Source: Burkholderia sp. USMB20 (GTDB taxonomy: Bacteria > Pseudomonadota > Gammaproteobacteria > Burkholderiales > Burkholderiaceae). From it: a DNA stretch of 64,000 nt. The stretch lies in contig NZ_JTAN02000021.1 of the NCBI RefSeq assembly GCF_000949135.2, positions 1,152,999-1,216,998 of the forward strand, read 5' to 3'. The position numbers and the translations under genes were made by a program. This document shows positions 8,809 through 18,318 of this stretch, piece after piece (within the stretch, counting starts at the first letter, position 1; the number at the start of each line of letters is the position of its first letter). The notes under the pieces are model-generated. The model did not search any database. It worked only from the letters and a program-made list of their open reading frames with translations, and was not told the origin of the DNA.

Positions 8809-9428
8809 CACGCTTCTCCTTTCTCGTCCTTGCCGATCACGAGGGTCGTCGCCGACGTGAACATGTAGGGCGGGATGTCGAGATTCTGGGGCGCCGGCTT
8901 GTTCCTGAACACGCGGCCGGCGAGGTCGTAGGTCGAACCGTGGCACGGGCACAGGAAGCCGCCCGGCCAGTCGTCCGGCAGGTTCGGCTGCGGACCCGGC
9001 GTGAAGCGTTGGCTAGGCGTGCAGCCGAGGTGCGTACACACGGCCATCACGACGAGAATGTTCTTGCGATCGGCCCGCGAGCGATATTCGTTCGCGCAAT
9101 ACGCGGGCAACGGCATCGAATACGGGGATTTCGAGGTCGGATCGGCCACTTCCTTGTCGGCCTTGACGACGTCGGCCAGCATCGAATCGGTGCGATTCAG
9201 GATCCAGACGGGTTTGCCGCGCCACGGCACCGTGACCATCTCGCCGGGCTTCAGGCCGCTGATGTCGACCTCGACCGGGGCTCCGGCCGCTTTCGCTTTC
9301 GCGGACGGCGCAAGCGACGCCGCGAAAGGTATGACGGTGGCTACGCCTCCCACGCCACCTGCTACGGATGTCGCAATCAGCCAGGTACGGCGGCCGCTGT
9401 CGACGCGTTTCTCTTCCTTGTCTCGCAT
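8808..9428 (-). CDS. petA: Rieske iron-sulfur subunit of the bc1 complex
   Basis: 206-residue [2Fe-2S] protein that takes electrons from ubiquinol. A twin-arginine type leader (DSGRRTWLIATSVAGGVGG) stays as the membrane anchor, as is usual for Rieske proteins exported by Tat. Cluster ligands lie in VCTHLGCTP and LCPCHGSTYD, the two CxHxxC-type boxes. The start MRDKEEKR at 9428 gives the standard length; an in-frame ATG further upstream (9506) would add 26 residues with no support. It opens the petABC operon, whose promoter should lie in 9429-9646. Confidence 0.97.
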   Translation of the reverse strand: MRDKEEKRVDSGRRTWLIATSVAGGVGGVATVIPFAASLAPSAKAKAAGAPVEVDISGLKPGEMVTVPWRGKPVWILNRTDSMLADVVKADKEVADPTSKSPYSMPLPAYCANEYRSRADRKNILVVMAVCTHLGCTPSQRFTPGPQPNLPDDWPGGFLCPCHGSTYDLAGRVFRNKPAPQNLDIPPYMFTSATTLVIGKDEKGEA

Positions 9429-9646
9429 CACACGCCCCACTTCTGAGTTGGATTTTCCGTCACGACTTTTCATTCCGCCGCTAGTTTGCGCGAATGGAGT
9501 CGCCATTTACAAGGCCCGGAGACGAAAATCCCTTCGAAGTAATTGATAGTTAAGGGTTTTCCCCCACTATCGGAGCGATTAAATCATTTTGCTTTTAAGC
9601 ATACGCTACATTGCGAAATTTCGATGCACCGCCGCAAATCCGGCGT

Positions 9647-10393
9647 TCAGACCGGATTATGAATATCGATAAAAAGGTGTTCGAGATCGAATTCTTCGGA
9701 CAAGTGGGCGCCGAGCGCCTGGATTCCGTAGCGCTCGGTCGCGTGGTGCCCTGCCGCAACGAACGCGACGCCGCTTTCGGCCGACGCATGCGTGACGGAT
9801 TCCGACACCTCGCCGGTCAGGAACACGTCGGCGCCCGCGTCGATCGCCGCGTCGAAATAGCTTTGCGCGGCGCCCGTACACCATGCGATGCGGCGCAACT
9901 GCATCTCCGGATCGCCGAGCACGAGCGGCGTGCGGCCGAGCGTGCGCTCGACCTTCGCGACGAAGTGCTCGAGCGAGACGGGCATCGGCAGCGTGGCCAT
10001 CCAGCCGAGGTCGCCATCGCCGAAACGCTGCTCGCCGAGCAGCCCGAGCTTCTCGCCGAGCTGCGCGTTGTTGCCGAACTCGGGGTGCGCGTCGAGCGGC
10101 AGGTGGAATGCGAACAGGTTCAGGTCGTTCGCGAGCAGCAGCTTCAGCCGCTGGTACTTGCGGCCGGTAATCTGCGGCGCCTCGTTGCGCCAGAAATAGC
10201 CGTGATGGACGAGCACCGCATCCGCGCCCCATTCGAGCGCGGCTTCGAGGAACGCGACCGACGCCGTCACGCCGGTGGCGATCTTCTCGATCTTGCGGCG
10301 CCCCTCGACCTGGAGGCCGTTCGGGCAATAGTCCTTGAAGCGCGCGATTTCAAGGGTATTGTTCAAGTACAATTCAAGTTCGATCCGATCCAT
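9647..10393 (-). CDS. Nif3-like dinuclear metal centre protein
   Basis: 248-residue member of the Nif3/YbgI (DUF34) family. It forms toroidal hexamers that bind two metal ions per subunit; an exact role is not settled. Metal-ligand segments are visible: [11 protein letters not shown], then [17 protein letters not shown], and the C-terminal [17 protein letters not shown]. The start [10 protein letters not shown] is ATG 10393, with AGAGG upstream. Longer frames upstream run through the protease gene on the other strand and are rejected. It is divergent from the HtrA gene with only 21 nt between start codons. Confidence 0.93.
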   Translation of the reverse strand: MDRIELELYLNNTLEIARFKDYCPNGLQVEGRRKIEKIATGVTASVAFLEAALEWGADAVLVHHGYFWRNEAPQITGRKYQRLKLLLANDLNLFAFHLPLDAHPEFGNNAQLGEKLGLLGEQRFGDGDLGWMATLPMPVSLEHFVAKVERTLGRTPLVLGDPEMQLRRIAWCTGAAQSYFDAAIDAGADVFLTGEVSESVTHASAESGVAFVAAGHHATERYGIQALGAHLSEEFDLEHLFIDIHNPV

Positions 10394-10414
10394 ATAAACC
10401 TCTAATCCTTTCAG

Positions 10415-11620
10415 ATGCTTAGACGCTTCTGGCTGTTCTTCGCGCAGGCGGTGACCGTACTGCTCGCGCTGATGTTCATCGTCGTGACGCTCAAGCCGCA
10501 ATGGCTGCAACGGCAAGGACAGCTCGGCAAGCAGCTCGCCACGCCGATCGTCGCGCTGCGCGAAGTCGCACCGGGCATCGGCGGCGCCCCCGCGACCACG
10601 TCGTACGCCGAGGCCGCGCAAAAGGCGATGCCCGCCGTCGTCAACGTCTTCTCCAGCAAGGACGGCTCGCTGCCGCCCGATCCGCGCGCGAAGGATCCGC
10701 TGTTCCGCTACTTCTTCGGCGACCGCAATGCGCGCAAGCAGCACGACGAGCCGGCCGCCAACCTGGGCTCGGGCGTTATCGTGAGCCCTGAAGGTTACAT
10801 TCTAACGAACCAGCACGTCGTGGACGGCGCCGACCAGATCGAAGTCGCGCTCGCCGACGGCCGCACGGGCACCGCGAAGGTGATCGGCAGCGACCCGGAA
10901 ACCGACCTCGCCGTGCTGAAGATCAACATGACGAACCTGCCGACGATCACGCTCGGCCGTTCCGACCAGTCGCGGGTCGGCGACGTCGTGCTCGCGATCG
11001 GCAACCCGTTCGGCGTCGGCCAGACGGTCACGATGGGGATCATCAGCGCGCTCGGCCGCAATCACCTCGGCATCAACACGTTCGAGAACTTCATCCAGAC
11101 CGACGCGCCGATCAACCCGGGCAACTCGGGCGGCGCGCTGGTCGACGTGAACGGCAACCTGCTCGGCATCAACACGGCGATCTACTCGCGCTCGGGCGGC
11201 TCGCTCGGCATCGGCTTCGCGATCCCCGTGTCGACCGCGCGCACCGTGCTCGAAAGCATCATCACGACGGGCTCGGTCACGCGCGGCTGGATCGGCGTCG
11301 AGCCGCAGGACGTCACGCCGGAAATCGCCGAATCGTTCGGGCTCCAGCAGAAGTCGGGCGCGATCGTCGCGGGCGTGCTGCAGGGCGGGCCGGCCGACAA
11401 GGCCGGCATCAAGCCGGGCGACATCCTCGTGAGCGTGAACGGCGACGACATCACCGACACGACGAAACTGCTGAACACCGTCGCGCAGATCAAGCCGGGC
11501 ACGCCGACCAAGGTGCATGTCGTACGCAAGGGCAAGGAGTTCGACGTGAAGGTCGTGATCGGCAAGCGCCCGCCGCCGCCGAAGCAGGCGCTCGACGAAC
11601 AGGACAGCGACAGCGAATGA
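10415..11620 (+). CDS. Membrane-anchored HtrA/DegS-AlgW-like serine protease
   Basis: 401-residue trypsin-like protease of the HtrA family, acting in the periplasm on misfolded proteins or in envelope-stress signalling. One N-terminal transmembrane helix (about residues 8-26) anchors it, with no cleavage site evident. The catalytic triad is H134 in [11 protein letters not shown]164 in [11 protein letters not shown] and S238 in [11 protein letters not shown] single PDZ domain covers about residues 280-385. One PDZ plus an anchor resembles DegS/AlgW more than DegP. No Shine-Dalgarno is obvious before ATG 10415, and its promoter must overlap the divergent Nif3-like gene. Confidence 0.93.
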   Translation: MLRRFWLFFAQAVTVLLALMFIVVTLKPQWLQRQGQLGKQLATPIVALREVAPGIGGAPATTSYAEAAQKAMPAVVNVFSSKDGSLPPDPRAKDPLFRYFFGDRNARKQHDEPAANLGSGVIVSPEGYILTNQHVVDGADQIEVALADGRTGTAKVIGSDPETDLAVLKINMTNLPTITLGRSDQSRVGDVVLAIGNPFGVGQTVTMGIISALGRNHLGINTFENFIQTDAPINPGNSGGALVDVNGNLLGINTAIYSRSGGSLGIGFAIPVSTARTVLESIITTGSVTRGWIGVEPQDVTPEIAESFGLQQKSGAIVAGVLQGGPADKAGIKPGDILVSVNGDDITDTTKLLNTVAQIKPGTPTKVHVVRKGKEFDVKVVIGKRPPPPKQALDEQDSDSE

Positions 11621-11675
11621 CCTCCGGCGGGCGGCGTACCGGCGCCGCTTGCCGGCCAAGGACGGAAACAAAAAA

Positions 11676-11696
11676 GGGCAGCCTGATCGGCTGCCC
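11676..11696 (-). terminator. Terminator between htrA-like gene and tatC
   Basis: Inverted repeat GGGCAGCC / GGCTGCCC with a 5-nt loop. It is preceded by AAAAAA on the plus strand, so minus-strand transcripts leaving tatC end in a U run. On the plus strand the tail is TGTTGCTTT, a weaker terminator for the protease gene. Confidence 0.8.
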
Positions 11697-11862
11697 TGTT
11701 GCTTTGGTCCGGCGGCGTTGCTCCGGCATGCCTTCTTCACGGTGAAGAAGCTGCGGGCGCCCTCGCGATCTGCGCCATCCGGTCGGCGCGCGCGGCTTCA
11801 ACGCTGTCGAGGGGCCGTATCGACGACCGCGATCATGCCGGCCGCCGCGCACCGGTCCCGCA

Positions 11863-12645
11863 TCAACTCGCGGCGCCGTTCTCCGCCTCGGGTTCTTCCG
11901 TCGGCTTCGGTACGAAGAATCGCGCGGCCAGCAGCCCGATCTCGAACAGCACGACGAGCGGCAACGCGAGCATCAACTGCGAGAATACGTCCGGCGGCGT
12001 GACGACCGCCGCGACGACGAACGCGCCGACGATCACGTACGGCCGCATCTCCTTCAGCTTCTTCAACGTCAGCACGCCCATCCGGACGAGCAGCACGACG
12101 ACGATCGGCACCTCGAACGTGACGCCGAACGCGATGAACATCCCGAGCACGAAGCTCAGGTAGTTGTCGATATCGGTCGACATCTCCGCGCCGAGCGGTG
12201 CGTTGTAGTGCGCCATCACGCGGAAGATCGTCGGGAACACGAGGAAGTACGCGAACGCCATCCCGCACAGGAACAGCACATAGCTGCTGCCGACGAGCGG
12301 CGCGACGAGCTTCTTCTCGTGCTGGTACAGCCCCGGCGCGACGAACGCCCAGATCTGGTACAGCACGATCGGCAGCGCGATCACGAGCGCGACGAGCATC
12401 GTGACCTTCATCGGCACGAAGAACGAGCCGGTGACATCGGTCACGATCATCCTGCCGCCCTTCGGCAGGTTTTCCATCAGCGGCCGCGCGAGCAGCCGGA
12501 AGATGTCGGGCGCCCAGTACACGAGCCCGAGGAACACGACGATCACGGCCAGCCCCGCGCGAATGATGCGATCGCGAAGCTCGACGAGATGGGAAATGAA
12601 GGTTTCTTCCGGGGCGTCGCCCGGGTTCTGCTGGGGGTCGCTCAC
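11863..12645 (-). CDS. tatC: Sec-independent translocase subunit TatC
   Basis: Polytopic inner-membrane receptor for twin-arginine signal peptides. It has 260 residues and six predicted membrane helices. The conserved cytoplasmic start is EETFISHLVELRDRIIRA, and GVTFEVPIVVVLLVRMGV carries the conserved F-E segment. GTG at 12645 is taken as the start because AGGG precedes it by about 7 nt and the product then has normal TatC length; an ATG much further upstream would overlap tatB. It is the last gene of tatABC, and a terminator follows at 11676-11696. Confidence 0.94.
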   Translation of the reverse strand: MSDPQQNPGDAPEETFISHLVELRDRIIRAGLAVIVVFLGLVYWAPDIFRLLARPLMENLPKGGRMIVTDVTGSFFVPMKVTMLVALVIALPIVLYQIWAFVAPGLYQHEKKLVAPLVGSSYVLFLCGMAFAYFLVFPTIFRVMAHYNAPLGAEMSTDIDNYLSFVLGMFIAFGVTFEVPIVVVLLVRMGVLTLKKLKEMRPYVIVGAFVVAAVVTPPDVFSQLMLALPLVVLFEIGLLAARFFVPKPTEEPEAENGAAS

Positions 12646-12686
12646 ACCGGCCCTCGGTAGGATTGACGAGCGAGCATGCGCTCGGC

Positions 12687-13217
12687 TCAGAAGAAGCGCG
12701 TCGGCCGGCGCAGGCTGGCCGGCTGGTGGCGCGCGACACGCGCGGCGCCCGACTGCACGTGCGTGCGGCGGGTCGTCGCGCGCTTGTACCAGACAGGCGT
12801 CGCCGCCTGTTTCACACGCCAGTTGCGACGCTTCGGCGCGAGCGCGGCCGTGCTGCCGCGCCACGACGGCGCCGCGGGCGTGTCGGAGCCGTACGTGCCG
12901 GCATCGACCGAGCCTTCGTTAAGGCCGCCGACCGCGGAGTTCCACGTGTCGTTCAGCTCCTTCTCGTGCTCGCGCAGGTTGTCGTGAATCGTCGTCTCGA
13001 CATTGCGCGCGGCCGTCTCGAAATCGGTCTTCATCGTCCGCAACGCGTCGAGTTCGATTTCGCGCGAGACCTCGGCCTTCACGTCGTTGATGTACCGCTG
13101 CGCGCGGCCGAACAGTGCGCCGGCCGTACGCGCGACGCGCGGCAGGCGCTCGGGGCCGAGCACCACGAGCGCGACGACGCCGATCAGCGCCATCTTCGAA
13201 AGACCGAGATCCAGCAT
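12687..13217 (-). CDS. tatB: Sec-independent translocase subunit TatB
   Basis: 176-residue partner of TatC in the Tat receptor complex. One N-terminal membrane helix (KMALIGVVALVVLGPERLP, with the conserved G-P-E-R-L-P turn) is followed by an amphipathic helix and a long helical cytoplasmic part. The last 45 residues are strongly basic (RRTHVQSGAARVARHQP). The gene lies 26 nt after tatA and 41 nt before tatC. Confidence 0.94.
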   Translation of the reverse strand: MLDLGLSKMALIGVVALVVLGPERLPRVARTAGALFGRAQRYINDVKAEVSREIELDALRTMKTDFETAARNVETTIHDNLREHEKELNDTWNSAVGGLNEGSVDAGTYGSDTPAAPSWRGSTAALAPKRRNWRVKQAATPVWYKRATTRRTHVQSGAARVARHQPASLRRPTRFF

Positions 13218-13243
13218 CGCGAATGCCTGTCAGCGTGCCGGCG

Positions 13244-13474
13244 TTACGCCTTGTTCGAGTCGGAACGCGTCGTTTCCTTCGCGTTGACGTCGACCGAGCC
13301 GTTGCGCGGCAGCTGCTGCGCGTCCGCCGGCGTCTCGCCGTCCTTCATGCCGTCCTTGAAACCCTTCACGGCGCTGCCGAGGTCGTTGCCGATGTTGCGC
13401 AACTTCTTCGTACCGAAAACCAGCGCGACGATCAGCAGCACGATCAGCCAGTGCCAAATGCTCAATCCACCCAT
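13244..13474 (-). CDS. tatA: Sec-independent translocase subunit TatA
   Basis: 76-residue pore-forming Tat component. It has a short N-terminal membrane helix ([20 protein letters not shown]) with the conserved F-G-T-K-K-L hinge, an amphipathic helix ([19 protein letters not shown]) and a polar tail. The start [10 protein letters not shown] is ATG 13474; an in-frame ATG 13 codons earlier is rejected because it would add basic sequence before the export-inserting helix. Confidence 0.95.
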   Translation of the reverse strand: MGGLSIWHWLIVLLIVALVFGTKKLRNIGNDLGSAVKGFKDGMKDGETPADAQQLPRNGSVDVNAKETTRSDSNKA

Positions 13475-13567
13475 GATGAAACCTCTCCTCAACCACGCCG
13501 CGTCGCGGCGCAAATCGCCGGCGGCACGCCGGCTTCGACTATCGATGCGGGGAAACGCCCCGCGACG

Positions 13568-13933
13568 TCAACCCATCCGCAGCCAGGGGCGCGGGCCGGC
13601 CAGAATGTGCGCGTGCAGGTGGTAAACCTCCTGCCCGCCGCCGGGCCCCGTGTTGATCACCGTGCGAAAACCGGTTTCGCCACCCGTGTACGCGACGCCG
13701 AGCTGGTCGGCCAGACGCGCGACCAGCAGCATCAGCCGGCCAAGCATCGGCGCGTCGGCCTCGCTCGCCGCCGACAGCGTCGGCACGTGCCGGCGCGGAA
13801 TCACGAGCACATGCGTCTCGGCCGCGGGGCGGATGTCGCGGAACGCGACGAATTCGTCGTCCTCGTGCACCTTCGTGCTCGGGATCTCGCCCGCCGCGAT
13901 CTTGCAGAACAGGCAATTCGGATCGTGACTCAT
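13568..13933 (-). CDS. HIT-family nucleotide hydrolase (HinT-like)
   Basis: 121-residue histidine-triad protein that hydrolyses purine nucleoside phosphoramidates or related adenylates. The catalytic HxHxH triad is present in EVYHLHAHILAG. Upstream CLFCKIAAGEIPSTKVHEDD is the standard HinT opening. A far upstream in-frame ATG at 14143 runs through the neighbouring gene and is discarded for ATG 13933. The gene sits between the DUF4870-like gene and tatA in the his-tat run. Confidence 0.93.
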   Translation of the reverse strand: MSHDPNCLFCKIAAGEIPSTKVHEDDEFVAFRDIRPAAETHVLVIPRRHVPTLSAASEADAPMLGRLMLLVARLADQLGVAYTGGETGFRTVINTGPGGGQEVYHLHAHILAGPRPWLRMG

Positions 13934-13962
13934 GTTGCTCCTGCGAAACGCCCGCGCGCCGG

Positions 13963-14355
13963 TCAGAACCAGGCCTGCGAATCGAGCGTCTTGTTGTCGT
14001 TTAGGTACAGCCAACCTTTGATGATACGGTACAGCGTCCAAATCCACGTGACAAACATGATGACGAATCCCACGCCCACGAACATCAGCGCGAAGCCGAT
14101 CACGTAAGCGATCAGCGCGCGCCAGAACGTGCGGATCTGCCACTCGAAATGGTCGGCGTACGGCGTGCCGGCCACGTCACCGCGCTTCACGTAGTTGATG
14201 ATGATCGCGATGAGGCCGGTGACGCCGCCCGTCAGCCAATGAATCGCGTAGAGGCCGTACAGCACGTGCGTCAACGTGCGCAAACCGTTCAGCCGCTCGG
14301 CGTCCGCTGCACCCGGCACCGACGGCGTCGGAAGCTGGCTCGGCGTATCGGTCAT
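13963..14355 (-). CDS. Small membrane protein, DUF4870-like
   Basis: 130-residue inner-membrane protein of unknown function. The first 25 residues are polar and Pro-rich. Three hydrophobic segments follow, covering YAIHWLTGGVTGLIAIIINY, ALIAYVIGFALMFVGVGF and an aromatic IMFVTWIWTLYRI. The composition and spacing resemble the DUF4870 family. The start MTDTPSQLP at 14355 has GGGGG upstream; an ATG 8 codons earlier is less likely. It lies 71 nt after hisE in the same direction. Confidence 0.82.
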   Translation of the reverse strand: MTDTPSQLPTPSVPGAADAERLNGLRTLTHVLYGLYAIHWLTGGVTGLIAIIINYVKRGDVAGTPYADHFEWQIRTFWRALIAYVIGFALMFVGVGFVIMFVTWIWTLYRIIKGWLYLNDNKTLDSQAWF

Positions 14356-14426
14356 GATGCTACCCCCGTTGGATGACAATTCTTACAGCTTACCGCACTG
14401 TCGCCGGCGCGGCAGGCCGCGAGCCG

Positions 14427-14792
14427 TCAACCGCCGTTTTCCTCGCGCTCGCGGCGCTTGCGCAGCGCCTTTTCCTCGATGCCCGACAACCCTTCGCGGC
14501 GCTCGAGTTCGGCGATCACGTCGGCCGGGCTCAGGTCGAAATGCGACAGCATCACGAGGCAGTGGAACCACAAATCGGCCACCTCGCCGACCAGCGCTGT
14601 CGGCGCGCCGCCCTGGCGCACGTCCTTCGCGGCCAGCACGACTTCGGTCGCCTCTTCGCCGATCTTCTTCAGCACCGCGTCGTCGCCCTTGTGGAACAGG
14701 CGCGATACGTACGATTGTTCGGGGTCGCCGCCCTTGCGGCTATCGATCACGGCCGCGAGGCGCAGCAGCGTGTCTTCGGTCGATTGCGTCAT
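14427..14792 (-). CDS. hisE: Phosphoribosyl-ATP pyrophosphatase
   Basis: Second step of histidine synthesis: hydrolyses phosphoribosyl-ATP to phosphoribosyl-AMP and pyrophosphate. The 121-residue all-alpha NTP pyrophosphatase has the metal-binding motif [15 protein letters not shown] and [13 protein letters not shown]. In enterobacteria it is fused to hisI; here the two are separate genes overlapping by 4 nt (ATGA at 14789-14792). It is the last his gene in the run. Confidence 0.95.
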   Translation of the reverse strand: MTQSTEDTLLRLAAVIDSRKGGDPEQSYVSRLFHKGDDAVLKKIGEEATEVVLAAKDVRQGGAPTALVGEVADLWFHCLVMLSHFDLSPADVIAELERREGLSGIEEKALRKRREREENGG

Positions 14793-15205
14793 TTGTAGAT
14801 GTGTTCGGGGTCTTTCAGCACCGGATCGACCGCGACCCAGTCGCCGCTGTCCACCGTACCTTCGAATTTCTGGAAGAAGCACGAATGCCGGCCGGTGTGG
14901 CAGGCGATGCCCGACACCTGCTCGACCTTCAGCAGCACGACGTCCTCGTCGCAATCGAGCCGCACCTCGTGCACGTGCTGCACGTGGCCCGACTCCTCGC
15001 CCTTGAACCACAGGCGCTTGCGCGAGCGCGAATAGTAGACCGCGCGCTGCGTCTCGATCGTCTTCGCCAGTGCCTCGCGGTTCATCCACGCGAACATCAG
15101 CACGTCGTTCGTCGACGCTTCCTGCGCGATCACCGGCACGAGGCCGTTGTCGTCCCAGCGGACCTTGTCGAGCCACGCGGGCAGGGATTTCGTTTCCGTA
15201 TTCAT
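14789..15205 (-). CDS. hisI: Phosphoribosyl-AMP cyclohydrolase
   Basis: Third step of histidine synthesis: opens the adenine ring of phosphoribosyl-AMP. The 138-residue zinc enzyme has the conserved [19 protein letters not shown] segment (D-x-D-x-D metal site) and zinc-ligand cysteines in [13 protein letters not shown]. Its ATG at 15205 shares one base with the hisF stop (TGATG), and its stop overlaps hisE. Confidence 0.95.
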   Translation of the reverse strand: MNTETKSLPAWLDKVRWDDNGLVPVIAQEASTNDVLMFAWMNREALAKTIETQRAVYYSRSRKRLWFKGEESGHVQHVHEVRLDCDEDVVLLKVEQVSGIACHTGRHSCFFQKFEGTVDSGDWVAVDPVLKDPEHIYK

Positions 15206-15978
15206 CACAGCCTCACCGCGATGCCCTGCTCGGCCATGAAGCGCTTCGCCTCGCCGACCGTGTGCTCGCCGTAGTGGAAGATGCTGGCGGCCAGCACCGC
15301 GTCCGCGCGGCCGTCCTTGATGCCGTCCGCGAGATCCTGCAGGCAGCCGACACCGCCCGATGCGATCACCGGCACCGGCACCGCGTCCGACACGCCGCGC
15401 GTGAGCGCGAGGTCGAAGCCCGACTTCGTGCCGTCGCGGTCCATGCTCGTGAGCAGGATCTCGCCCGCGCCGAGTTCGGCCATCTTGCGCGCCCATTCGA
15501 TCGCATCCAGGCCCGTGCCCTTGCGGCCGCCGTGCGTGAAGACTTCCCAGCGCGGCGCCTCGCCGTCGGCCGACACGCGCTTCGCGTCGATCGCGACGAC
15601 GATGCACTGCGAGCCGTACTTGTCGGCCGCGTCGCGCACGAGCTGCGGGTTCGCGACCGCCGACGAATTCATGCTGACCTTGTCCGCGCCGGCGTTCAAC
15701 AGGCGCCGCACGTCCTCGACGGCGCGCACGCCGCCGCCGACGGTCAGCGGAATGAACACCTGCGACGCAACGGCTTCGATGATCGGCAGGATCAGGTCGC
15801 GCTGGTCGGAGGTCGCGGTGATGTCGAGGAACGTCAGTTCGTCGGCGCCCTGGTCGTCGTAGCGGCGGGCGATTTCGACGGGGTCGCCGGCATCGCGCAG
15901 CTCGACGAAATTGACGCCCTTGACGACACGCCCGGCAGTCACGTCCAGGCAGGGGATGATGCGTTTAGCTAGAGCCAT
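15205..15978 (-). CDS. hisF: Imidazole glycerol phosphate synthase, cyclase subunit
   Basis: 257-residue TIM barrel that joins ammonia from HisH with PRFAR to make imidazole glycerol phosphate and AICAR. The start [13 protein letters not shown] at 15978 gives the family N-terminus, with the active-site aspartate in PCLDV. The second catalytic aspartate lies in [14 protein letters not shown]. Phosphate-binding loops appear as TVGGGVR and VIASGGVG. The gene is 104 nt downstream of hisA. Confidence 0.97.
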   Translation of the reverse strand: MALAKRIIPCLDVTAGRVVKGVNFVELRDAGDPVEIARRYDDQGADELTFLDITATSDQRDLILPIIEAVASQVFIPLTVGGGVRAVEDVRRLLNAGADKVSMNSSAVANPQLVRDAADKYGSQCIVVAIDAKRVSADGEAPRWEVFTHGGRKGTGLDAIEWARKMAELGAGEILLTSMDRDGTKSGFDLALTRGVSDAVPVPVIASGGVGCLQDLADGIKDGRADAVLAASIFHYGEHTVGEAKRFMAEQGIAVRL

Positions 15979-16016
15979 GATGTACGCCATAGGCCGCGGT
16001 GGAACGGCCGGTTACG

Positions 16017-16038
16017 GAAGCCTCGCGCGAGGCTTCCG
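16017..16038. repeat. 22-nt palindrome between hisA and hisF
   Basis: GGAAGCCTCG / CGAGGCTTCC around a central CG makes a near-perfect hairpin in the 104-nt spacer between hisA and hisF. No U run follows on the minus strand, so it is not a simple terminator. It may stabilise or process the his mRNA. Confidence 0.55.
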
Positions 16039-16082
16039 GTCGGGGCCGCCTGCGGGCAGCCCCGGCGAACGGGACACCGCGG

Positions 16083-16838
16083 TTACGCGTTGTCGAGTTC
16101 GCCGTTCAGTTCGTCCGCGCGCTTTTGCGCGGCCGCGAAATCGAGATCGCCGGAGTAGATCGCACGGCCGCAGATCACGCCTTCGACGCCGTGCTCTTCC
16201 ACTTCGCACAGGTTCTCGATGTCCGTGAGGTTCGACAGGCCGCCGCTGGCGATCACCGGAATGCCGACCGCCTGCGCGAGCTTCACGGTCGCCTCGATGT
16301 TGATGCCCTGCAGCATCCCGTCGCGGCCGATGTCCGTGTAGACGATCGACTCGACGCCGTAGTCCTCGAACTTCTGCGCGAGATCGATCACCTCATGGCC
16401 CGTGAGCTTGCTCCAGCCGTCGGTCGCGACCTTGCCGTCCTTCGCGTCCAGGCCGACGATGATGTTGCCCGCGAACGCGGTACACGCGTCCTGCAGGAAG
16501 CCCGGATCCTTCACGGCCGCGGTGCCGATGATCACGTAGGACAGGCCCGCGTCGAGATACTTCTCGATCGTCTCGAGGCTGCGGATGCCGCCGCCGAGCT
16601 GAACGGGGATTTCGTCGCCGACTTCGTCGAGGATCGCTTCGATCGCCTCGAGATTCTTCGGCTTGCCGGCGAATGCGCCGTTCAGGTCGACCAGATGCAG
16701 CCGCCGGGCGCCGAGATCGACCCACTTGCGGGCCATCGCCGCCGGGTCCTCGGAGAAAATCGTGGCCTGGTCCATATCGCCCTGTTTGAGGCGCACACAC
16801 TGACCGTCTTTGAGATCGATGGCCGGAATCAGCAACAT
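16083..16838 (-). CDS. hisA: ProFAR isomerase (HisA)
   Basis: 251-residue TIM-barrel enzyme converting ProFAR to PRFAR, the fourth step of histidine synthesis. The N-terminus [20 protein letters not shown] contains the catalytic aspartate of PAIDLK. The barrel half-repeat is seen in [13 protein letters not shown] and [10 protein letters not shown], with the second aspartate in [10 protein letters not shown]. It precedes hisF and follows hisH after a 163-nt gap, the largest within the hisH-hisE part, where an internal promoter could lie. Confidence 0.97.
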   Translation of the reverse strand: MLLIPAIDLKDGQCVRLKQGDMDQATIFSEDPAAMARKWVDLGARRLHLVDLNGAFAGKPKNLEAIEAILDEVGDEIPVQLGGGIRSLETIEKYLDAGLSYVIIGTAAVKDPGFLQDACTAFAGNIIVGLDAKDGKVATDGWSKLTGHEVIDLAQKFEDYGVESIVYTDIGRDGMLQGINIEATVKLAQAVGIPVIASGGLSNLTDIENLCEVEEHGVEGVICGRAIYSGDLDFAAAQKRADELNGELDNA

Positions 16839-17001
16839 AGCAATCGGGTGTCGTCGTGGAAAATGAAAAGAATCCGGCGCGCACCGGCCAAACCGGTGCC
16901 GCGCCGTCTCGCTAGTTTAGTACAACTCTTTCGGTGCTTAAGCGTGCGAGCCCCGCACGACAGGCGTTTGCGCCCTGTCAACTGTGGCTCGCGCACCACG
17001 T

Positions 17002-17643
17002 TCACGGCTTCCAGTGTACGAAGTTGCGATACAGACGCAACCCGACTTCCGCGCTTTTCTCGGGGTGGAATTGGGTCGCGAAGAGATTGTCCCGCGCGAC
17101 CGCTGACGTAAACGGCGCGCCGTAGGCCGTTTCGCCGACCGTGTGCGCCGGGTTGTCCGGGCTCACGTAATAGCTGTGAACGAAGTAGAAATACGCGTCG
17201 TCGGGCACGCCGTCCCACAGCGGGTGCGGCTGCGACTGGCGCACGCGGTTCCAGCCCATCTGCGGCACCTTGAAGCGCGAGCCGTCGTCCTGCAGCCGGC
17301 CGTCGAGCTCGAAGCGCACGACCTTGCCGGGCAGCAGGCCCAGGCCCTTCGTGTCGCCTTCCGCGCTCCAGTCGAACAGCATCTGCTCGCCGACGCACAC
17401 GCCGAGCAGCGGCTTCGTGCGCGACGCCTCGATCACCGCTTCCTGCAGCCCCGATTCGCCGAGGCAGCGCATGCAGTCGGGCATCGCGCCCTGGCCGGGC
17501 AGCACGACGCGGTCGGCCGCGCGAATCGCGGCCGGCGTGTCGACGATCGCCACGTCGGCGGCCGGTTCGGCCTTCTTGAGCGCCTGCGCGACCGAGCGCA
17601 GGTTGCCCATCCCATAATCCACAATCGCAATCGAAGTTTTCAT
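17002..17643 (-). CDS. hisH: Imidazole glycerol phosphate synthase, glutaminase subunit
   Basis: 213-residue class I glutamine amidotransferase supplying ammonia to HisF. The nucleophile Cys is in [12 protein letters not shown], a slight variant of the usual GICLGMQ. The His and Glu of the triad are in [13 protein letters not shown]. The start is ATG 17643. The frame of an intact marC would end in an ATGA overlap with this start, which implies that hisH is normally coupled to marC translation; the lesions in marC may weaken this. Confidence 0.96.
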   Translation of the reverse strand: MKTSIAIVDYGMGNLRSVAQALKKAEPAADVAIVDTPAAIRAADRVVLPGQGAMPDCMRCLGESGLQEAVIEASRTKPLLGVCVGEQMLFDWSAEGDTKGLGLLPGKVVRFELDGRLQDDGSRFKVPQMGWNRVRQSQPHPLWDGVPDDAYFYFVHSYYVSPDNPAHTVGETAYGAPFTSAVARDNLFATQFHPEKSAEVGLRLYRNFVHWKP

Positions 17644-18256
17644 CTCAGTGCAGGCAGTAGCGCCCTCAGTCCATTGACGATGAATTCCACCGCCAGCGCC
17701 GACAGCATCAAACCATCAGCCGCGTGCGATGTTGATGCCGTCGGCCGATCCAGTTCGCGATCGGCTCGGCAAGCCGCATCGCGAAGAAACACAGCAGAGC
17801 CAGCGCCGCGCCGATCGCGACGAGCCCGGCTCGCTCATACCAGTGATGCGAGTTCGCCGCATAGATGATCACCGTGCTGATCGAGCCGGGGCCCGTCAGC
17901 AGCGGAATCGCCAGCGGCACGACCGCGATGTTGTCCTTCTGCTCGGCTTCGTGGCGCTCCTCCGGCGTCGAGCGGGTGTTGCCGGCCTGAGCGTTCAGCA
18001 TGCTGATCGCCATCAGCAGCATGATGATCCCGCCGCCCACTTCGAGCGAGCCGACCGATATGCCGAAGAAGTCGATGATCTGCTGCCCGAGCAGCGTCGT
18101 CACCGTCATCACGCAGAACACCGACACCGACGCGATCCGGATCGTGCGGCGCCGCTCGTCGTCCGTCTGCTGCGCCGTCAGGCTCAGGAAGAACGGCACC
18201 GCGCCGACCGGATTGATCAGCGCGAGCAGGGAAATGAACGATTTGAGCAGATCCAT
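17640..18256 (-). pseudogene. marC: MarC-family membrane protein with frameshifted 3' end
   Basis: Inner-membrane protein of the MarC/YhgN family, of unknown transport role. From ATG 18256 the frame gives 182 residues with about five membrane helices (LLALINPVGAVPFFLSL, GGGIIMLLMAISMLNAQ, VPLAIPLLTGPGSISTVII) and then stops at 17708 after an untypical Arg/His tail ([12 protein letters not shown]). Between about 17743 and 17709 the DNA fits the expected C-terminal codons if about four single bases are missing. From 17708 on, another frame reads [20 protein letters not shown] and ends at 17640 in ATGA with the hisH start. It lacks the last membrane helix as written; whether this is a real mutation or sequence error is open. 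Confidence 0.8.
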
Positions 18257-18318
18257 CGCAAGCCGGCGCGCCGCGCCGAAGCCGTGAGGTTATCCGTGGC
18301 GTCCTGTCCGTTCGAAAG

